Origin: Bugula neritina
Taxonomy: Eukaryota; Bryozoa; Gymnolaemata; Cheilostomatida; Bugulidae
DNA: 64,000 nt
Assembly: GCA_964035545.1 (NCBI GenBank)
Contig: OZ037765.1
Coordinates: 26,982,504-27,046,503 of the forward strand
Direction of reading: 5' to 3'
A program made the position numbers and the translations under genes. The notes beneath the pieces are model-generated. The model ran no database searches and had not been told where the DNA came from. It was given only the letters and a program-made list of their open reading frames with translations. Shown here piece after piece: positions 13,531 through 27,800 of this stretch. Positions within the stretch are counted from its first letter, which is position 1, and each line of letters opens with the position of its first letter.

Positions 13531-14612
13531 TTCAGATGTCAATGAGTATTGAAACAGATCAGCACATCTTAGGACTTATAGCACTGGGAGAGCCAACTTT
13601 CTTTGTCATATAATGTATTTAAATCTCAAACTTTGTATAATATTTACTACATTATGGTCACCTAAAGCCTTTAAACTAAAGTTGTGTTCAAATAATAAAG
13701 GCTCCAGAACTTCAACACTGTCAGTGCTTGTTAAGTTGTAATAAGATTCGAATTTTTAAGTTCTAAATACATAACAACCAGAGAAAACGAGAGTTAACAA
13801 ACATAGCACTCCATATTTACTTGTCAAACAGTTTAATTTACACTTGGCTAGCTTTACATAAATTATATATGAGAATATTTTGCTGTTACAAAATAATTAC
13901 ACCAGAGGTAAGGATTTCATCTAACCTATTGTTGTATGGAATGTTTGCTAGTTATTGATTTTATATTTATTTTTACATGCTTGCTTGCAGTGCTAGTGAA
14001 GCTATAGATGGTTGCATTATGTAACTAGCTAGGAATTCATAATATGAGAGTGTGAAATAGTTGCATTCGCATATTCTGAATAAAATTAATTTATACCCAA
14101 GTTTACCCAGTTTTTGTTAAAAAATAGCTTAATGGAAGTTGATGGAGCTAGTGTCTTTATTTGGCAATAACACACCTGATATCAAAGAAAACGTGATATT
14201 GAGTGATACTAATTTGTGTTGCTAACTTTGTCTAAGGGCAACAAGTAAATGATCTAACAGCCAGCACCCTGCTGTTATAAATAGATGATTAGCAAAAATA
14301 ATTATTGCTGTGTACACAGGCCGACTATTGGGCATAAACTCCGATGATTGCTAAATAAATATTATATGTACCAGAAATAAATCAGCTCAAAGTAATGAAT
14401 AATATAATAACTGAATATGATAGCCTCATGTCTAATAGCCTTGGGAACAAATGAACATCATGGAAAAATAAACTTAGTTTATAACATAACACCTTCTCAA
14501 TCACTGATTATCAAAATAGACAGACGACCTAATGCTATAGTCTCTACTGATTGACCTCTTTTAGGATATTCTGCTGCCTCGAAAATATTCTTAAAATTTA
14601 CGTAAAATAAGG
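13531..14612. other. Intergenic stretch between the WD40 and PDZ-ZM genes
   Basis: AT-rich, with no open frame or splice-flanked exon that I can support. It should hold the promoter of the distal WD40 transcript and the 3' UTR of the PDZ-ZM gene. No LIM-domain exon is visible beyond the stop codon at 14613. Confidence 0.5.
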
Positions 14613-17600
14613 CTAAAAATCAGAACTGGGTATTGGTTCATCAACTTCTTCTTTATAAGCTTTAAGAGGCACCATTCCTGGTCCATATTCATGCGCTTTT
14701 CTATAAAACTGCACGTCTGCTTTGTGTCCAGTCTTAGCTTTCACTTCATCTTCTCGAAGTACATACCGTAAGGTTGGGGAATCGACAATATCACCCTTAG
14801 CTTCTCCTCCTTGATATGCACTTAGTCTAAAAAGTTATAAGAGATAATAACTTTGCAGTTGACTTGAGATAGGGAGCAGCCGTTTGCCTGGTAAACACAG
14901 AGTCATGGGTTCGAACCCGAATAAAGGCTATTGGTAATATTAGGAAGAACATCCAGTCATAATTGCTCCTGTGTCCCATCTGAATAAGTCCTTAGCCCAC
15001 TTTAAAAAACCCTTTCCGTCAGGGGTTGTTAAACCTTGAATAGCAGCATCTTAAATCAGACAAGCACTTTTTAGAGTTATCTTATCATGAGCAACTGCAT
15101 ATAACAAGGAAGGAAAACTTCTGTAATACTACTAATTGCTAAATATTTACTACATCTAGGAGAGTCATGCAATGCAATAATTATATTGTTCAAACAAGCT
15201 ATCTAGCAGCAGTGAAAACACAAAATGCTTCAATGTATGCTAATCGAATCAACATGGCTAAACAGAAGTTTCTTTGAAATAAATTACGCAATAATATACT
15301 CTGTAGGCCATTTAAAAATGTTATTTGCAGCAAAACCGCTGCTCTAATATATTGTATGAAACCTGTACAGTTGATTAATTTCGAACCGTTATTGTATATA
15401 CAGAGATTAATGTCAAAATTTTTCCAACCTTAATAACATACTTGGCTTAAAACCAAGAATGGGGCTGAGTAAAATATTCTACTTTTAGCTTTATTTCTAA
15501 CATTCCCCCCCTCCCCCCCCCCCCTATACTTTATTTATTTTTTCGAGGTTAATAAACTAACAGTTAGTGTCAAAATATTAGTAGCACACTTGTTGGCAGC
15601 TCTAAACAGCTACATCTAGTTATATGTAGCTGTCATATTCTATGTGGTGTCACACCGTAACTGTTACCTAGGTTTCTGGGATTTATTGATGTCTGCTGGG
15701 GCGGAACCAAGATTCCCCCTAGCAGCAGCCTTTTGGTTTATCTGCTCTCTGCAGATAATCAATGTGTTATATATAGAAGGTACATTCATGTTTAGCATAA
15801 ATAAATTGGTTGAAAAACTTACTCTTTCCATCTCACAATTTTGTTCAACAAACAGGGATATATGAGTTGTTACCAATGTGCATAAATATCAACAGCTAAT
15901 GAAGATTGAGGAAATATGTATCATTGAGGGGATTAAATCTCTACACTCAAGTCTCAAGCAAAATTGTTTTGGTTATATAATGTAGGCTTTTATTTGTTTT
16001 TTTATCTAAATTTATTATAGTATAGTAAAGTGTAGAAAACTTACTTGATTGTTTGACCTGCAGAGGAGTCTCCTGGTACAGAGATGTTGAGAGCATTCTG
16101 TGCATTTCTCTTAGAGTAGAGCGGGAGAGGAGAGTTATACTGTAGGTGTGCTGCAGAAGCTGTTGAGCTAGAGAGATGCAGTTAGAAGACATGAATTATA
16201 TAAGTAATGTCTCTGTATTTATATAGGGCAGCTGCTATAATTTAAGATAAATTTATAGTAAATTTTTAAAAGAACTTGGAAAGAAAATTCTTCAAAATTA
16301 AAAAAAAACTTTTATCCCACCACCATCGCACTCCTTGCCTGCTTACCAAGTATAGAGTATATGTAGCACCACCTTTGACTAATCATAGTAATTTGATTTA
16401 ATGTTATTACATTCTGCTTTACTTGTATGGAACTACCTTTGTATATTTGTATATTTATATAAACTATTCTTCAAGGTCTTCTATATAGATTTGTTATAAT
16501 AGTATTTACATTATGTATTTCTATACAGTAGAATATTCCACTAATCTGCTATAAATAGAATAGCATTATTACTTCTTTGAATAAATAACTGATCAAGCTT
16601 TTACTAAAACCAGGTGTTACTCATATTAATTTTCCAAATAAATGTATAAATTTCTTACAGCACCAGCCTGACTTACCCATTTACTCTTACTTACTCACTT
16701 ACCTGTAGGAATTATGACTAACTTACCTGTAGGGATTATGACTAACTTACCTGTAGGAATTATGACTGACTTACTTGTAGGGATTATGACTGGGTTTATA
16801 GGAGAGGGGACCTGGAGTTGGTCTGTTGAAGTTGTGTGGCTGGTAGAACTTCCTGCCTTGACTAGCCCCAGATCCTTGAGCTGGCACCCAACCGTAATGA
16901 TGTTGGTTGTTTGGTTCACTATATGGCCCTAACAAGTTGCATAACTAGTTTTTAACATTTCAAGCAATAGTATTTATTCCACAAATTCTCAAAAGCTCTT
17001 TAAATTTAGGAAAACAATAATTTATCGACAGAAAAACACAAATTTTATATAAAATTAAAACAGCAGAGGATAGCAAATGACTTGCAAGGGTATGGAAACT
17101 CAACATTTATGTAAGAGTTGTGGGTGGTTATAAGCCGAGCAACAGAATAGCTACAAGTTGAAGCTGACTAAACACAGACACACGCTTAGACCATAAGCAA
17201 GCAGCACCGACACTTCTGCTATACCCTTGTAACATCAATTGCATCGTTTAACCTTTCAAAGACAACCTTAGAAGGTAAGACTTGTTCAATCATAAAATTA
17301 TACTATAAATTGTCAATTTGTCTTAAGCAGTTTTTAAAAAAAAACATTTTTATTGTGGTAAACTTTAATGAAGACAATGGAAGGCCTCAGCTACACAAGG
17401 TCAGACTTTTTGGTAACTTGAAGGCATTCTAATCATACTGGAGCAAATGCAAATGAATTTAATAGAAAAGATTTATTTCAATTTAGTGTTGCACATTTTG
17501 AAAATTCAAATTCGAAGCTCTGCAGTATATAAGCCTATATAGTTGTGTAAACTTGATTTGGTATATACATGTGCATTGAACAGATAGTCATTGGTTGCAC

Positions 17601-20600
17601 CAAAACTTTTTTATTCCCTTCTTTTCTACTATTTGTTAATAGCATTTACTTATGTATCAACAGTCAATACTCACACTCAGTATTTTCTTTCCTAGTTTTT
17701 GCTAAGTTCAGTTGCAGTATAATAATTGTTGTTCACTGGCTTGTCAAAACTCACCCACCCAAATCTTAACTAAGTTTTGTAATTATTTAATGCTAGACCA
17801 CCAGTTTATGTTTATGTCTAGTAAAATGTCTAGTAGCTGGTAAGAAGATACCGAAATTTCATTTAAACTTTGTGTTGCGGAAAATATTTGCAAGTTATTA
17901 ATGTGACTTTGAATAACTAATTTTCAGAAGAATTCCTGCTTTCAAGCACTACAAACCCCTTTGCTGATGCTGTGGAGGTGAGTTGGCAGGACGCAAGGGT
18001 TTGCTGGCAAGACTGTGGGAGACAAGGTTTAGCATAGCTTGGTCCTGAGGTGTTAACATACTACCTTGGGGTGTGTCGTTCCAATAATGTGAACCAACTG
18101 TGTAGCCTCCGTTCTGACTATACATTGTCTGTAAAGCAGCAGATACAGATTAACACCCATAAGGGATAGTTTAGGGTTGTTCTAATTTTGTAAGAATATA
18201 AAATATCTTCAAGCTTGATTACCTTATATACACTGTTTTTGGCTTATGCCAGGTGGTTCCTGTGCAAAAAACTGTTTTCCTTTGATCAGCACAAAACTCT
18301 GTTTTATTTGTATATATTCAAATAATGCTAATACATAGTTAGATTTATATAAGCATGTTTGAGCGAATTGTTGGTGGTATAAATAAGGAACCAAGAATTC
18401 TTTCATAAGACAACCTCTTTTTCTTTGAGGATAACTGGACCCATTAGTTTTTATTATATAATAGCAAACTAAAAAATGATTCAATTAAATATAAAATAGC
18501 AATTTCAGTTTTTTGTTAGTAGTAAATTATAAATTATCCTTGTACAAAAAATATAACAAACAATTGTCATTTAATAAACTATCATATATATTTTTGAATG
18601 AAAAGTCATAATTATTTTCAATTAATTATTTCATATTTTTCCAATTATCATAATTATTGTTGCCACTATATTCAGTGAGAGATTCAATTCCTAAACCCAT
18701 CTCATCATTTAGATACAAAGTACAAACTATCAGCAAGGACCTGTATAAAATGGAGCTCACGTCATAGAAATTAAGTTGATTTATTAATTATTTCATTGTT
18801 CACAAGTATTCAGTCTCTGTTAGTCTGACAATTAATTAAGCAATAAACTCCACTTCCAAAAGCAAACATCCTTTTTAGACCACATATTTGAAAAAACCTG
18901 CATCAAAATATGCATATGTGAGTAGGTGTAATACTAGATAGTGTACGCACTACGCTCTACTTATGAATGATGCTATAAGCTGGATAATATGCTGCAAGTG
19001 CAATACATATTTCTGCATTCTTGTTAATCAACTTCTTGTTCGGTTCAACATGAAAACCAGACAACAGACTAGCATTTTCAGCACTTGTTGCTGCCAAGTG
19101 GGTAAAAGTTCATACAGTAAACCAAACAAGTATCATTCTCAATATCTACATATAATACCTAATAATTAATACTCAATGTTAAAAAGCTGAACTTTACTGG
19201 TAATAACTTTTAAGCAAATCTTCATTAGGGGATAAATATTTCTTAAAGTAATGAGAAATCAGTATAAAAATAAAATACAAGTATATTTATTATACTAGAT
19301 TATATCGTACCTGATTGTTAGGATTGTTGTCAAACGAAGTGTAGGGTAAAGCTTGGTTCGGACCAGTTCTGAAATGTGCAAATAGACAGACTAATAGACA
19401 GGGAAGGAATGAGATAATATTATCTGCTTTGATGAGCTGAGTACCCTTCAACTGATGTACAATTAGTGCGATTACAGTATTTATCTGTGAGACGGTGTCA
19501 CGGATGAGTCATGACTCACCATTCTGATGACCTTCTTTGGTGGAATTAAGTCATTAGGGAAATGCTTGAAAATTGATTGCAATGCTTAGGCTTAGTCTAA
19601 GAATGAAAAATATGGGCCAGACTATGTTATTGTGATTCATAACATACTAAATACACAGGGCTGTAGCCACAAACATGATGTCATCTTTTACTAAATTTGC
19701 CTGAACTGTTGGGAAAAGATTTTAGTTTCTGATTTTCTGTTAAAAATAATTCCACTCCTCATGTATCTCTCCTTTAGATATTCTAATACTGATAGAATTA
19801 TGCTTTGATATAAAAATCAACCAAACAATTTTTCACGAACAAACAAACAGAAATTTGCAAAGTATGCTGACCTTCTGACTCTGAGGACAAGCTCGCCACC
19901 TGCTGACTTTATAGCTTGCTCAGCGGCAGCGTGTGACAAAGAGGAAGTATCTCTGTTGTCAATAGCTACCAGTACGTCCCCTCTTTGCAGCTCTCCTTCT
20001 GCTGGGCTGCCTGAAAATACCTACAAGATGAGGCAGCAGTGTTAGTGGTGAGACTGCTTGTTTGTCATAACATTATGCAGCACTAAGTTAACAAAGAATT
20101 TTTGGTAATTTTTTATTATCTATGCATTTTTTCCCATGAAATAATTTTATTGTTTCTACTGAGATGTTATTTCAGTTATATGCAGATTAGGGTTGAGAAA
20201 ATTATGATACCTTGAATATTTATTGCCTTTGGTGCTCAACCTAAATAGAGGTTAAACCAGTGTAGCAGTGCAATTAAATATTGACAACAATATAAGCTAA
20301 TAGGAAAGGTTTTTAAACTGAAATGTGCGGCCAATTGCCCACACTTCCTAATTTAAAATGCAAAAATGCAAAACAAAATTTACAAAAACAATTATAGAAC
20401 CATAATCATAGGATTATATTGTATAAGAAAAATGTTACAATAAAATACAAGTGTTTTGCATAGTGCAATATATTTATAAGATACACAATTTGTGAAACAC
20501 TTACTTTAATGCTACATGCAGTCCCAGCTACTCTATGCTAAACTATGTAGTCCCGTTATATTAAAATGTAGACTAATTACTATAAATGAATCAACCTATA

Positions 20601-23600
20601 AGATCCATACTGCTTTGTGTCTGAGACATTCTTTCTTTTATGTAGTATATACCAGTAATATATTTACAATAAAAGAGTTGAGACACATTAATAATATTGA
20701 CAACTAGCTTCACACCTGGGTACACAGCTGGAATTTAGTCACTATAGACGTAATGTACCATATAATATAAGTCAAATTAATCAAAGAGAATAATTGATCA
20801 AATCCATTGTAGAGATCAATAACATTATGTAACAGTCAGTGACTCACAGAGCTATGGAATAAATTAACATTAATTATGAAATCATTAAATTTCACAGCAT
20901 GATCCTTTTAGCACCACAAAGTGCAGTAAGTAACTGGAATGCGTATTACTTACAATCTGCAAGATCTCCTTGCGCTCAGCGCAGCTTGTTATACAAGAGG
21001 TTAAGGTATTCTGATAGCAGTCAGCAAACTAAATGATTGTGCAGCAGCTAATGAGCAGCAGAGTTCTGTGCGCTAATCACAGACACCGAGATAACAGATG
21101 TACTTCCATAAAACCATCTACTAGGGTTATACTTTGTATACAGTATATGTGGTATTGATATTCCCATCTTTCCTATGAAATATTGAGGATGGTGCTTAGC
21201 TTCATCGTTTAGTAATAACCCTAATCATTGAGGCTATACCAATACTTGTTTATAAGTTAGGTAATGATGGCTGAAGCATGCTGAATGAATTGCAGCTATA
21301 GAAAATACGTAATGCAATAACACAATAAAACTGGCATACTAATATTTCACACTCTTTTCAGGATAGCTGTACAGCTAATGGTTAATTGTCAACGGAAAGG
21401 TGGTGTTTAGACATCAAATTCTCAAATATCATCAATATATCCATGAGCTGATAACTTCTTGTGTAACTGCTCTGCAGTTTACAAGCTATAAATTTATAGG
21501 AAAGTTATCAGAATAAGCCTAGGGCCACACGGCGCGTATTTTCGCATGCGAAAATTGAAATCACCAGTAGCAAAGGCGTCCACTGTAGCATCAGTGATGC
21601 GTGATAAATAAAGCTTTCATTTTTAAATCGCACTCGCTTTCAATAAAACGCAATTTACGGGAATGTAGCACTAAAATAAAGAAATTGGGCTCGCTGAATA
21701 ACTACCAGTCAATTAGGTGATGACGACAGAGACGATTCGCACTTGCGTTGAGAATGCAGAGCGACAAGTGCGAACGTTTTCTCAACGCGTACAGTGGACA
21801 CCTTTGCTACTCGTGATTTCAATTTTCGCATGTGAAAATACGCACCGTGTGGCCCTAGGCTAAAAGTATTAGATTTAATTGACTATACACACGCACCCAC
21901 ACATACGTATGTATGTATTGTATAGATGTCGGATATAGTTTGTGTGTTATCACATTTATTTTTCAAAGTTGCACAGCTTCATGTGCGTAATTAAAGTATT
22001 TTTCATGCAGCTCTGAACACAAAGTGTGTTATGCCTAGCTTAGAATGTGCATATGAAATGGGCTTCTTGTAGTTCTCTTACAGAGTATAGGCTATAATTG
22101 TACTCAAGAAGAAATATTTTATAGAGAAGTGACTTCAACTCCGTTTATTACTTCTGATATACAGTATTTAATGATTATCATGAATTGTTCCTTACTTTGG
22201 CAGTCAACTTCGAAATTAAAAAAAAATTATGACCAGCTCAATAACTTAGTTTTTTGCTGATTACAAGGTTTGGATTGACCAACAATTTTTAACAACACAT
22301 GATTCTAACTAAACCGCACGCCATGGTGATGGTATAGCATGTAATGTTTACAAAGGCATTACATCAATTGTGTTATGACTTTATTCTTTTTCAAAATTTC
22401 AAAATTTTTGAATTTTAAAGAACATTTGAGATTATACTGTTTGCTATGAAAGAAAGTAGACTGAAGCAGCCTGACTCAGTATACCTCCACAAAGTTCAGA
22501 GGTTACCAGCACTGCATGCTCTCCAGACACACTAATATTATCCAACATTGTATATTCAATATAAAACTGTTGGCTATTTTAATTTTATTTTCTCTTTATT
22601 GCCTATGTAGTTAACTAAGCAAAATTAATAGTAATCAATAATAATTTGGGGCAATTTAGAAAAGGCTAAATTAAACTGAAGTTAAACAGACTTTTTTAAC
22701 CAACCATTTTTGCTAACTATTACGCAGTCCAGTGCACAAATGACTTAGGGTCTTTAGCTCCATGAGGGTATTTTAGCCTTAAAAAGCTTTTTATTGCTAT
22801 TAGCCAAAATGTGTTTCCCATAGCGTGTAATGGATGTATTCAACTATTTATAATACCACCAGGTAAACAGGCTGAAAGTTTTTCTAAGACAATATAAAAC
22901 TAACTGCAAGCATTCACTTGGTGTTTAGCCAGGCCCTTATGATCAGGGCTTGCTTTTAAAAAAATTTACTCTGAAAAATTACAAGTTCTGTTTGAGGACT
23001 GATTATTGTAGCTAGTACCAGTTACAGTTACAGTTACATGACTATTTATATAGATTCATTAACAAGATAGCCTTTGTTACTGTAGCTAGTATTAATAGCT
23101 CTGCTGATCAACTTTTATCTTAGTACTACAAAGTTTACAAAGTACTACAGCTGCTGCAACAATAACTAGTTGCAGCTAAACAAATGTAGGGCATAGCTAA
23201 TAATATACACATTTGATACATGCATCAGACTGTTAACCTGCATATAACATACTGGGTTATGTTTATTGCATTAATTAATGAACTTTAACTATTTTCACCA
23301 AACTTAGATGCCATATAATTATTAGCATTATTATTGGTCTATTATGATAGATTGGGGCAAGTAATAAGGAGGTATTGTAACTTTATTTATAGCTATTTAT
23401 AATTCTAATGACCTTTGATAAATCTTTAACCGGTATGAAAAAGAGAAAAGCTGTTGCAACAACTTAAAAAAAACTCTTTAAAAATGATATGAATCAAGCA
23501 TATTCATGTAAAGGACCATTTAAAAAAGCTTAAACAAGAGAGTGACCTAGAAGGAATTAGGACGACTATAGGAAAAGAAGAATTAGATCTATTAGAAAAT

Positions 23601-24863
23601 ACGGTAGTGGATATCATAGCTGATGGAGCAAGTAGAAGAAAATCTTTCAGATTCAACTAAACAATCTTGCACTTGACTCTATAGAACTGATATTCAGTGC
23701 TGTCATACTCATGCAATATGCATGTAACTTAAATTAAGTAGAATAAAGCCATTGCATTAATGGGCCATTATGTTAGACTATTTATAACTAGCAATTTTCA
23801 GTTCTATACTTTTACTACTTTCAACTCGTTTTATAAAAACACAGTTCTTTTAGTATACTTGAAGATATACAAATACTGTATTAAGTTTAAATTTTTTCAT
23901 TAAAAAAACTTCAATCTTTTGATTTTAAAACTTTTCATGAAATTATGGGATTAACAACAGGCTGGCATGTTGTATTGCATTGAATTAACATACTTTATTG
24001 TATTGCATTTTATTGTATTTTATTGTGTATTGCATTGCAATATATTGCATTTTATTGTATTCTGTTGTGCTGTGTTGCAGTATTTTAATTATTAACAAGA
24101 TTATGCAGGTCTATAATTGCAAATATTAGATTATTTTGTTAGTATTCTGGTTTGTTTAATTATGTAAAAATAGGCACCTTATCAGCTGGTAATTCGCTTC
24201 AATTTTTGAAAATAATTTAAAAAATACACATTGCATGTAGCAAAATAGCAAATTAGAAACTAAAGTATATTTTGAACATACTAATTTCACACAGCTGCTT
24301 ATGTAATTGAATTAATAGAATAATTACAATATCCAATATATTTTTATTGCATTATTTAGCATGCAATTCAGTTCCCTAATTCCTGGCCAAGAATGGCTTT
24401 CGATGCTTTAATTTTGTTACAATAATTGCTGTGAATGTACAACTATTTTCTTGAGTCAACACAAATATAACTTTGCTCCAAGCAGGGGAGCTTGATTTCT
24501 ACCCCAGGCTCTATAAAGGATTACCCATGCATTGCTATGCAGAAGTAATTCATAGTGCAATGTGCTATTTTAGTAATTAGCACATTTTTATATAGAATTA
24601 TTATAGCATACATAGAATTTTTGATGCCGTAAGACAGTAATAATATTACACCATAACATAATAATCTTTAATCTATTGCTCGTATAATTACATATTTGCT
24701 GTAATCTCTTAGAATGGTATGTACAAGAAGTATGCCTGTACATTGGGTAATTTATACTTACTCTTTGTATACTGAGGTTAGAGTTTAAATCAGCTCCCCC
24801 TTGCAAACGAAAGCCCCATGGAGAAAGCAAAGAATCTCTGTATAGCTTAACTGTGTACTCCAT
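14613..24863 (-). CDS. LIM-less PDZ-ZM protein (ALP/Enigma/Zasp class)
   Basis: Seven exons (minus): 24863-24762, 20020-19872, 19368-19311, 18128-17957, 16928-16775, 16167-16045, 14826-14613, giving 323 aa. Residues 1-84 form a PDZ domain with the ALP/Enigma signature PWGFRLQGG and a second half typical of the fold (GSPAEGELQRGDVLVAIDN, then ELVLRVRR). Residues about 219-238 are a Zasp-like motif: QYNSPLPLYSKRNAQNAL. In this family PDZ binds the alpha-actinin C-terminus and ZM binds its spectrin-like rods, placing the protein at Z-discs and stress fibres. The 85-residue tail after ZM has no LIM zinc-finger cysteines and ends at a clear stop, as in LIM-less Zasp66/Zasp67-type proteins. The donor of exon 4 is uncertain: an earlier phase-1 donor (CAAG|gtagta) also works. 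Intron 1 holds a MITE; the last intron holds a SINE. Confidence 0.85.
14864..15045 (+). mobile_element. tRNA-derived SINE copy
   Basis: A tRNA-like head carries a perfect pol III B box, GGTTCGAACCC, about 55 bases in. It is followed by a unique body and the tail CCTTAGCCCACTTTAAAAAA. A second, diverged copy with matching body and tail lies at 36985-37200 on the minus strand. The A box is degraded, and the head does not fold as a complete tRNA, so this is not a tRNA gene. Confidence 0.65.
15505..15523. repeat. Poly-C tract
   Basis: A run of C broken by one T, standing out from the AT-rich intron of the PDZ-ZM gene. Length is likely polymorphic or assembly-sensitive. Confidence 0.8.
16697..16792. 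repeat. 24-bp tandem repeat copying a 5' splice site
   Basis: Four copies of a 24-bp unit. On the minus strand each contains CTACA(A/G)|GTAAGT, so each carries a donor splice site. The exon-proximal copy holds the real donor of exon 16928-16775; the other three are decoys spaced every 24 bases into the intron. Extending the exon past the first donor meets an in-frame TAA at once. Confidence 0.85.
21517..21860. mobile_element. 344-bp MITE with ~71-bp terminal inverted repeats
   Basis: The ends are inverted repeats of about 71 bases with about four mismatches, beginning GCCTAGGGCCACACGG on both sides. Flanking TAA trinucleotides (21514-21516 and 21861-21863) are a probable target-site duplication. 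Three-base TWA duplications point to the PIF/Harbinger superfamily. No transposase is encoded. It is more GC-rich than its surroundings and lies in intron 1 of the PDZ-ZM gene. Confidence 0.85.
24001..24080. repeat. TTGTATTGCATTTTA simple-sequence patch
   Basis: Irregular repetition of TATTG, CATTT and TATTG words over about 80 bases in intron 1 of the PDZ-ZM gene. Confidence 0.6.
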
Positions 24864-27800
24864 TTTGCATTTGATTCAAAGCAATTTGATAACTAACAAG
24901 GTAGATTGCTTGCGTTACGTCAGAATGTTTATATTGCAACTGGAAAGTTATAGCGAACTTAGCGGATATATTTAGCTCTTGCACATATTACTGGCAATTT
25001 GCTGCCTGTACGTTAGAAACAGCAGTTAGCAGGAAAAGGTGGCTATTTATTGCTGCTAGGGTCAGCCTTGCATGCACAGAGGCAGGAAGCTGGGAATGAT
25101 AAATATGATATATACATTATGCCTAATCATATACTAGATAGACGATATATAGTTAGTTTGTACATGTATTACTGTAGGAATATTATCTGTATTGATTACA
25201 TTGAGCTTTAGCCGACAGCAAACAGCTGTCGACTTCTGCAATATTATTCTCACATTAAATGCTTACATGGAATACCTGGAGAGTTATCTTCACCATCCAT
25301 TTTATTATTTTATATGTAAAGCAAAGGACGTGTTTAAAATTTATTTATTTAGATTATATTTTGTTCTCCAAACTTGATTGATTAACTGCTGTAAATAAAA
25401 GCTGCCTAAGTTTCACATTATACCTGCAGTGTTAAAAACCATCATTCCTCTTGATAATAGCAGCCAACCAATACAGAGTTATCTTCCCAATGCAGAAATT
25501 AACATGGAATGTAATGGTAAGTAATACGATAAAACTGAAGTTCTAATAGATTTTTAGCTAGCAATAATCTTTTGGAGTTATGGGACTAACATAGATTTTC
25601 AAAATAAAACTAAATGGATGTGCCAATCAAGGGAAAGATAGATGGTATATAAAGTACTTACTACTCTCTATATAAATAATACGATCAGACAGTTTACACA
25701 GCATACTATTTAACTAAAGATGCATAGCTGGTATTATAAGCCAAAATCTAGCTTTTCAGTATTGAAATTTGCTAAACAAATTAGCAATTTTAGCTAATAA
25801 GGTTATTTATATATCATCTATTAAAGTGATTTAGCTGGAGACATTTTGTTAGCCTAAGTCTTCATACGTCCCTCTAGTCTGCATCTTAGAATAATAGCAG
25901 TAGTACCCCTACTCTTGAAAAGGCAGGGACGCATATATAATTTTGTAATAAAGCTCATAGATAAATAATAGCTAAGCATTGCTACACCAACATAAAGAAG
26001 ATAACTTTATATGAAGGCTTAGCGCTAATAGAAACCTGCCTATATGAGATTTTTATACTAAAAGATGCATTCAAGTTCAACATAGAAGGATGTTCCTTTA
26101 GTATTTGCTGTAGTATTGTTTTCAAATTTGATTAGCAACATTCTGTGCTTGAATATCTATTTAAACACACAATTTTATTTGTTTATTTTACTAGCCAAAA
26201 AGAATTCTATAAACAGCATGCAGAATGCTTTAAATGAAACAAATACTATACAAGTTACAGCTACTGCATTTCTTAGCACTTATACATCCCGTATTACACA
26301 TTCCACTGTCTAATGTTTCAACTATTAAATGTGTACATTTACAGACTAAGAATACTGTCAAAAGAAAAAGCTTCCATTATAATATTGATGTGCAAAAGGC
26401 GTTCAATTTGATACTTATTTGGTGAAGTGCAAAGTGTCTGCTGCATTACATAACGTCGGCCTGTGAGAGATAGACATCTGACCAGCAACCTATCACTTTC
26501 CATTTGAACAGAACATAATAGAAGTTTGTAAAATTCTTTGTCAATATAGACATAAAGTATTATCATGGTACTCAAATATCAATTCTGGTCAAATATTTAA
26601 CCAACTGTAATATTTAATAACATTTGGAGAGCTGAATACAACCTGCCAATCAGTCAGGTTGTTGCAGATGGCTCAAGGCTATAAGAGTTCAGCAGATGTC
26701 AAGTAGAAGCAGGTAAGTGTAATACTAATATAGTTATATAATTCATAACCACAACACGCTGTATTGAAGTGTAGTGAATGCATGTAGCTACAGCTACTAC
26801 AGTTACTACAGCTACTACAATTACTACATTGATAACTACAACTAATATAGATTTATTGAAGTTACAATTCTTAGAATAATGTAGCAGTAAAAAGTAATTA
26901 AGTATTAAAGCCTTTTTTTTATAGAAATCTAAATGTATATAGCAGAAACACAGCAGAATAACGATAAGTTACTCAGCATTGGTTGAAAATGTAGTAAAGT
27001 TTGTCATCCTCCATCATTTTCTTACTTAACAAGTTTTAGTAACTTCTTCAATTTATGTTGCAGCCAAGGCTCCAATAAAACCCTTTATCTATACTATCCA
27101 ATGCGTTGTGTGCATGTGAGCTAAAATATCTTTCTACTGTTACAATAATTGTAGTGATATTGTAGTTGAGAAGGTAAATCATAGTTATATAAAAAGCAAA
27201 GATAACAGATATTTTAGCAGAAAAAAGCTATGCACAAGCCTGTCGTCTGTCATGCAAACTAGAAAATACTTTATTTATGCTCCATGCAGTAACAATCCTA
27301 AGATCATCTTATCTTAAAGTTTAAACTACATGTAACTTTTAGTTTGTTTGATTTAGGCTTTTAGCTAACTTTAGCTAATTTCAATTATGGTCTCCTTTGG
27401 AAAGTTTTAGCAAATTTTCGTCTCAACTAAAAATGATTAAATGATAGAATTTGAATGCTGCAACTAACTTTCAGCTGTGTAGTAATATTCCATGCATACA
27501 CAACCTCACGATTTAGCAAGAGGAGAAAACTACTGCAGTTTCTTCCAAATCTCGAAACAATTAAGTACCAACAACTGATAGCTCATAAGCTCTAAATAAT
27601 TGTTTTGCTTTAAAAATTTCTAATTGCATGGCTGGTCAGAATGCCTTTTAAAATGATTTTAATAATAATTGTTATTTAAAAGTTCCATTTAAAAGAATAT
27701 GATTTCTCCACTACTTGTTTGTGAGCTAAACTTTAAAGATGTATGAGATAGAAAATGCTGTTTTGCACACTCTAGATGACTGATTATGACAATATTAAAA

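Noticed and set aside
14880-14940. Possible tRNA gene (perfect B box)
   Set aside because: No acceptor or anticodon stem can be formed and a related copy exists elsewhere, so it is a SINE.
16695-16919. Open frame ending in VIIPTGKL repeats
   Set aside because: Out of frame with the PDZ-ZM exon; the supported frame is PYSEPNNQHHYGW..., which fits phase on both sides. The repeat is a splice-donor array.
18224-18484. 86-codon minus frame in the PDZ-ZM intron
   Set aside because: No homology recognised, no splice context, intron-like composition.
26339-26575. Minus frame EFYKLLLCSVQMESDRLLV...
   Set aside because: Looks mildly protein-like but has no splice-consistent partner exon and no recognised family.
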